The notes under the pieces: model-generated
Told to the model about the DNA's origin: nothing
Seen by the model: only the letters and a program-made list of their open reading frames with translations
Databases searched by the model: none
In this document: in pieces, positions 5,171 through 8,791 of the stretch
Layout of the letters: each line of letters opens with the position of its first letter
How positions within the stretch are numbered: the stretch's first letter is position 1
Made by a program: the position numbers and the translations under genes
NCBI GenBank assembly: GCA_030039695.1
Contig: JASHVB010000590.1
Span: 1-8,791, forward strand
From: Acetobacteraceae bacterium
Lineage (GTDB): Bacteria > Pseudomonadota > Alphaproteobacteria > Acetobacterales > Acetobacteraceae
Direction: 5' to 3'
DNA: 8,791 nucleotides

Positions 5171-6934
5171 CTACCAAGCGGCGTGTTTGGCCTCGTCATA
5201 CATCGCCGTGATCAGAGAGCGGAACGCAGTCGCGGCAGCCACTCGACGCAGCCCGCCGAGTGGGGTCAATTCCGCATCGCCTTCCTGCAGCCGCCGGTCA
5301 ATTGCGCGGAACGCGCGGATCGGGGAGGCGCGCGCCGCGGCTTTATTGACCCGCTCGATCTCTGTCAGCAGCAGTCCACGAAGCTCCGCCGTGTTCGCCA
5401 GATCGGCGAAGCCAGAAAATGGCACCCGCTTGGCGTGGGCCCACCCCTCGGCTGCGTCGGCTTCGAGAAGTAGCAAACAGCCAAGAAAGGCCTGTCCGTC
5501 ACCCACGACCAAAGCGTCGGCGATATAGGGCGACAGACAGAGCGCTCGTTCGATCGGCTCAGGATGAACCGCAGAACCGTCGCGCAGCGTGATCGTGTCG
5601 GCAGCGCGGCCCAGCACTGTCAGCCGGCCATCCGTCATCGCGCCGGCGTCGCCAGTCCGGCGCCAGAGGCCGTTGCACCGCGGTTCAGCTTCTGGCTGGT
5701 GCAAAGCCGCGCTGTTGAGCTCGATCTCGCCTTCGGGCGTGATGCGCAGCAAGTCCGGTGCGATCGGGTAACCGACATCGCCGGGACGAATCGCGCCGGG
5801 CGTGGGCGCCGCGGCGAGGCCGCCGCTTTCAGCCGGTCCATACACTTCGATCGGATCGATCCCGAGCGCCATGAACCAGAGAACCATCTCCCGCGTCACC
5901 GTGCCGCCGGCAATCAACCCCAGCCGCAGACGTGACAGCCCCAGCTCGCGCCGAACATTGGCCAGCACCGGCCATGCCAGCCATGCAGCGGGCGTGCGCC
6001 AACGCACGGCGCCGCTACCATTGGCTCGGTGTGCACAAGCCGCGGCACCCGCCGCGAAGGCGATGCGAAACATGAGGCGCTGGAGGTGCGTGGCGGCGCC
6101 GGCGGCCAGTACGATCCGGTCATGGAACCTCTTCCACAACAATGGCGCGGCCACCAGCAGGGTCGGCTTCACCTCGCGTAGATTTTCTTCCAGCGTGCCA
6201 GCGCTCTCGCCGAAATTGCTGACACAGCCTGTATGCAATGACAAATAGGCGCCTAGCACTCGTTCGCTGACGTGCGGAAGCGGCATCACCGCCAACCGTT
6301 CATCCGCTGCATTCGGCGCGAACAAGCGCGCGGCGGCTTCAATCGTCTCGGCAAGGTTACGATGAGTGAGGTGCACCGGATAGTCATGAGTATAGAGGAG
6401 CGCTGCCGGCGCATCGGGATCCAGCGCGTCGATTGTCGCATCCCAGGCGTCAGCAGCGTTCGCACCGCTCCTCATGTAATCCGCGAAGCTGGTGCACATC
6501 GGATCGTCCAGGCCGCGCAAGCCCTTCATGTCGAAGACGACGATTCGGCGTAGTGCGGGGCAAGCCGCTCGTGCCTCCAGCACCTTGTCCAATTGTTCTT
6601 CATTCTCGACAAACAACAGGCATGCACCGCTGTCGCGCAGTTGCATGGCGATCTCGTCTATGCCGGCCAGCGACGACAAGCCGGCGCTGACCCCGCCCGC
6701 CGATTGCAGAGCAAGGTCGGCCTGGAGCCATTCCGGATGAGTGTCAGCCAGTATCGCACCCGTCATAGCCCGGCCGAACCCGTCGGCCTGCATCGCTCGC
6801 ACCAGGCAGCGAACACCGGCGCCGAGCTCGCCCCAACTCGTCGGCTTCCAGATGCCACGATCCTTGCGGCGCATGATGGTGCGCGTTGCTTCGCTCGCCA
6901 TTCGGCGGCGCAGCAGGTTGGGCAGTGTGTTCAT
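5171..6934 (-). CDS. AMP-binding (long-chain acyl-CoA synthetase-like) protein lacking key catalytic motifs
   Basis: The product has 587 residues and aligns along its whole length with FadD15-like long-chain acyl-CoA synthetases: LLFVENEEQLDKVLE (106-120), IVVFDMKGL (131-139), LTHRNLAET (189-197), PLPHVSERV (218-226), NLREVKPTLL (251-260), VYGPAES (364-370), GDVGYP (385-390), WRRTGDAG (424-431), SPYIADALVVGD (468-479) and ELTP (555-558). Such enzymes activate fatty or other carboxylic acids with ATP and CoA. Two essential elements are absent. The phosphate-binding loop (TSGTTGxPKG) between LLYT and LTHRN is reduced to HDYPVH. The C-terminal catalytic lysine (usually TPTxKxRR) is Gly561 in TPLGGLRR. 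The GRxKD motif is GRAAD. The frame is intact and the ATG at 6934 overlaps the livF stop as ATGA, with AAGAAG 8 bases upstream; an in-frame ATG at 6940 is an alternative. It may be an inactive paralogue with a binding or regulatory role, or a gene early in decay. Confidence 0.85.
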   Translation of the reverse strand: MNTLPNLLRRRMASEATRTIMRRKDRGIWKPTSWGELGAGVRCLVRAMQADGFGRAMTGAILADTHPEWLQADLALQSAGGVSAGLSSLAGIDEIAMQLRDSGACLLFVENEEQLDKVLEARAACPALRRIVVFDMKGLRGLDDPMCTSFADYMRSGANAADAWDATIDALDPDAPAALLYTHDYPVHLTHRNLAETIEAAARLFAPNAADERLAVMPLPHVSERVLGAYLSLHTGCVSNFGESAGTLEENLREVKPTLLVAAPLLWKRFHDRIVLAAGAATHLQRLMFRIAFAAGAAACAHRANGSGAVRWRTPAAWLAWPVLANVRRELGLSRLRLGLIAGGTVTREMVLWFMALGIDPIEVYGPAESGGLAAAPTPGAIRPGDVGYPIAPDLLRITPEGEIELNSAALHQPEAEPRCNGLWRRTGDAGAMTDGRLTVLGRAADTITLRDGSAVHPEPIERALCLSPYIADALVVGDGQAFLGCLLLLEADAAEGWAHAKRVPFSGFADLANTAELRGLLLTEIERVNKAAARASPIRAFRAIDRRLQEGDAELTPLGGLRRVAAATAFRSLITAMYDEAKHAAW

Positions 6935-7704
6935 CGCCATAGCTTCTTGCGTCGCCAACGATGCGTGCCGCGCACGCTCTCGGTTTTCTGTCCGAGGTAG
7001 AACTCTTTGATGTCCTCCTTCTCCATCAATTCCGCGCACGTTCCGCGCATGACGATCCGGCCGACTTCCAGAATGTGGCCGTAGTCGGCCGTGTTCAGCG
7101 CAATATTTGCATTCTGCTCAACCAGCAGGATCGCCACGCCCTGCTCGCGATTGATCCGGCGGATGATGCCGAAAATCTGCGAAATCAGCAGCGGCGACAA
7201 GCCGAGCGATGGTTCGTCGAGCAACAGCAGCCGCGGCCGCCCCATCAGTGCGCGGCTGATCGCCAGCATCTGCTGCTCGCCGCCGGACAGCAAACCGGCG
7301 CGCTGCGCGGCGCGTTCCGCGAGCACGGGAAAGTACTCATGACACATCTGCAGGTCGCGGCCGATCTCGCTGTCGCGACGTGTGAATGCCCCCATCATCA
7401 GGTTTTCCCGCACGCTGAGCAGCGGGAAGATCTCGCGGCCTTCCGGCACGTGGCAGATGCCAAGCCGCATGACGCGGTCGGGCGACAAACCGGCAACGTC
7501 GCGTCCCTGGAATCGCACCTGGCCGCGCGCAGGATTCAGCACGCCGGAGATGGTGCGCAGCACCGTCGTCTTGCCCGCGCCATTGGCGCCGAGCACGGTG
7601 ACGATCTGACCCGCTTCCACCTCGAGGCTGACGCCGCGGATCGCCTGGATCGGGCCATAGTAGGTCTCAATGCCGGTAACGGAAAGCAATGGTTCGGCGG
7701 TCAT
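6931..7704 (-). CDS. livF: Branched-chain amino acid-type ABC transporter, ATP-binding protein LivF
   Basis: The product has 257 residues with all ABC ATPase motifs: Walker A GANGAGKTT (39-47, Lys45), PEGREIFP with the D/Q-loop region (87-94), signature LSGGEQQ (139-145) and Walker B LLLLDEP (159-165, Glu164). The switch position is VEQN (195-198, Gln197) in place of the usual His, as is normal in LivF proteins. It acts at the cytoplasmic face of the inner membrane as one of the two ATPases driving LivHM-type permeases. The protein ends with an extra basic-aromatic tail (GTHRWRRKKLWR) beyond the usual EFYLG end. I recall similar tails in liv clusters coupled to acyl-CoA synthetase genes, which hints at a substrate other than an amino acid. 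The ATG at 7704 overlaps the livG stop as ATGA, and the livF stop in turn overlaps the next gene, so translation is coupled. Confidence 0.95.
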   Translation of the reverse strand: MTAEPLLSVTGIETYYGPIQAIRGVSLEVEAGQIVTVLGANGAGKTTVLRTISGVLNPARGQVRFQGRDVAGLSPDRVMRLGICHVPEGREIFPLLSVRENLMMGAFTRRDSEIGRDLQMCHEYFPVLAERAAQRAGLLSGGEQQMLAISRALMGRPRLLLLDEPSLGLSPLLISQIFGIIRRINREQGVAILLVEQNANIALNTADYGHILEVGRIVMRGTCAELMEKEDIKEFYLGQKTESVRGTHRWRRKKLWR

Positions 7705-8471
7705 GTGGCCGCTTCGCCGCCGATATAGGCGCGAATTACCTCGGGGTGCGACTGGACCTCAGCAGGTGTCCCAAGTGCGAGCACCCGGCCGTAATTCAGG
7801 GCCATCACCCGGTCAGAGACCTGGCGCACCAGGTTCATGTCATGCTCGACCATCACGACGGTGATGCCCAAATCCTTCTTGATGTCTTCAATCCAGAACC
7901 CCATGACCTCGGTCTCCTCAGTATTGAGTCCAGAGGACGGTTCATCGAGCAGCAGCAGCTTCGGTTCGGTGCATAGCGCGCGGCCGAGTTCCACCACCTT
8001 GCGCACGCCATAGGGCAAACCCGAGATCAGCGAATCGCGGTAACGCTGCAGACCGAGGAAGGCGATGACGTCCTCGGCCTTTTCGCGATGCACCAGTTCA
8101 TCACGCCGCGCCGACGGAGCAAATACGAGTTGCGACCAGATCGAGGCGCGTACGTGGCAATGGCAGCCGATCAGGAGATTCTGCAGCACGGTCGCGTTGC
8201 CGAACAGCTCGATGTTCTGGAATGTGCGGGCGATGCCGAGGCCAGCAATGCGGTGCGACGGGATGGCGGTGATGTCCCGATCACGGAAGATCATGCGCCC
8301 GCCCGTCGGGTTGTAGAGGCGGCTGATCATGTTGAAGATCGTGGTCTTGCCGGCGCCATTCGGGCCGATGATGGCAAACACCTCGCCGTCCTGCACTTCG
8401 AACGACACCTGGTCGACCGCCCGGATGCCGCCGAAGCGCACGGCCAGATCCTCGGCACGGAACAGCGCCAT
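7701..8471 (-). CDS. livG: Branched-chain amino acid-type ABC transporter, ATP-binding protein LivG
   Basis: The product has 256 residues. Walker A is GPNGAGKTT (36-44, Lys42), the Q-loop is RTFQN (82-86), the signature is LPYGVRK (152-158; LivG proteins use LPYGxQR in place of LSGGQ), and Walker B is LLLLDEP (172-178, Glu177). The H-loop is VEHD (208-211, His210). The long insertion CHCHVRASIWSQLVFAPSARRDE (103-125) before the signature is characteristic of LivG. It pairs with LivF to power the permease dimer. The ATG at 8471 shares its A with the livM stop (TGATG) and has GGAA six bases upstream. An in-frame GTG at 8474 is an alternative that adds one residue. The second ATPase follows directly, confirming the operon order livM-livG-livF. 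Confidence 0.95.
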   Translation of the reverse strand: MALFRAEDLAVRFGGIRAVDQVSFEVQDGEVFAIIGPNGAGKTTIFNMISRLYNPTGGRMIFRDRDITAIPSHRIAGLGIARTFQNIELFGNATVLQNLLIGCHCHVRASIWSQLVFAPSARRDELVHREKAEDVIAFLGLQRYRDSLISGLPYGVRKVVELGRALCTEPKLLLLDEPSSGLNTEETEVMGFWIEDIKKDLGITVVMVEHDMNLVRQVSDRVMALNYGRVLALGTPAEVQSHPEVIRAYIGGEAAT

Positions 8472-8791
8472 CACACGCGTTCCGATTTGGCATACATGCG
8501 CTGGCGGCGGGAGCCGCTGGCACGGTGCAACGGAAACCGTTGGAACCAGGCCTTGGCTCGCAGCCAGCCACCGTTGATCCCGGTGGGCTGGAACAGGATC
8601 GTGAGCACCAGTATCAGGCCGAACAGCGAAGGCTCCAACCCCGGCAGATGGCCGATATGTCCTGGAAGATCGTCGCGGATCAGCGCGATGCCCTGCGGCA
8701 ACAGGCGCACGAACAAGGCACCATAGATCACGCCCTGCAACGAGCCGATGCCGCCGACAAACACGATGGTGAGGAACTGTACCGACAGCAG
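8471..8791 (-). CDS. livM: Branched-chain amino acid-type ABC transporter permease LivM, C-terminal part
   Basis: The last 106 residues of a permease are present; the gene continues beyond the right edge. The sequence FLTIVFVGGIGSLQGVIYGALFV matches the conserved permease loop of LivM/LivH proteins ('VVGGLGSL.G...GA'), which contacts the ATPases. A further membrane helix, LFGLILVLTILFQPTGI, leads to a short cytoplasmic tail rich in Arg and Lys (GWLRAKAWFQRF...). The FQPTGI ending matches the 'F.P.GL.G' ending of LivM, and the basic tail is longer than in the E. coli protein. LivM and LivH form the membrane channel of the importer. The stop codon overlaps the livG start, so the genes form one operon; livH and a periplasmic binding protein are expected to the right but are outside the window. 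Confidence 0.9.
   Translation of the reverse strand: MLSVQFLTIVFVGGIGSLQGVIYGALFVRLLPQGIALIRDDLPGHIGHLPGLEPSLFGLILVLTILFQPTGINGGWLRAKAWFQRFPLHRASGSRRQRMYAKSERV

Noticed and set aside
5017..5199. 61-codon N-terminal extension of the cupin gene
   Set aside because: The extension has no domain character, overlaps the end of the upstream gene, and a good Shine-Dalgarno precedes the ATG at 5016.
6935..7039. 35-codon N-terminal extension of the synthetase homologue into livF
   Set aside because: It overlaps livF coding sequence by over 100 bases; the ATGA-coupled start at 6934 has better spacing and begins where the family begins.
6961..7728. 255-codon plus-strand open frame
   Set aside because: It is antisense to livF and arises from strong third-position GC bias; Walker and signature motifs prove the minus strand.
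1..8791. CRISPR array, tRNA, rRNA, insertion sequence, phage or defence genes
   Set aside because: Read on both strands, I found no regularly spaced direct repeats, no tRNA cloverleaf with a CCA-type end, no transposase motifs and no defence-family domains.

Overview
The window is high-GC DNA with genes packed mostly on the minus strand. The gene content points to an alphaproteobacterium of the Hyphomicrobiales (Bradyrhizobium/Rhodopseudomonas-like): a branched-chain-amino-acid-type (Liv) ABC transporter fused by overlapping stops and starts to a long-chain acyl-CoA synthetase homologue, a CYTH protein, and a decayed HAF-repeat gene. The assignment is inferred from gene content only; no rRNA or tRNA is present to fix it.

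Layout from the right edge. 8791-5171 (minus) is one operon: the C-terminal end of the permease livM, then livG, livF and a FadD15-like AMP-binding protein. Each junction is a 1- or 4-base stop/start overlap. The AMP-binding protein keeps an open frame of about 587 codons but lacks both the phosphate-binding loop and the C-terminal catalytic lysine of its family, so it may be a pseudoenzyme. After a 154-base gap comes a small single-domain cupin (5016-4471), then a stretch without a convincing gene, then a CYTH-domain protein (4082-3597).

In the middle, a plus-strand four-helix membrane protein (2992-3405) converges on the CYTH gene. Their 191-base intergenic region contains a perfect 14-bp inverted repeat enclosing two smaller hairpins, followed by a 7-bp GNRA-loop hairpin next to the CYTH stop. 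Upstream of the membrane-protein gene are three successive short hairpins.

The stretch 1641-2830 is a gene graveyard: a frameshifted HAF-repeat fragment on the minus strand, a LysR helix-turn-helix fragment on the plus strand, and no intact gene that I can support.

The left part (minus strand) has an NTF2/SnoaL-like gene, two doubtful small ORFs, and a YqgE/AlgH family protein with a Tat-like signal peptide that runs off the left edge. The liv genes and the synthetase homologue probably act together in uptake and handling of an amino acid or a carboxylic/aromatic acid. I see no sequence evidence linking the other genes to one pathway, and no CRISPR array, insertion sequence, phage gene or defence system.
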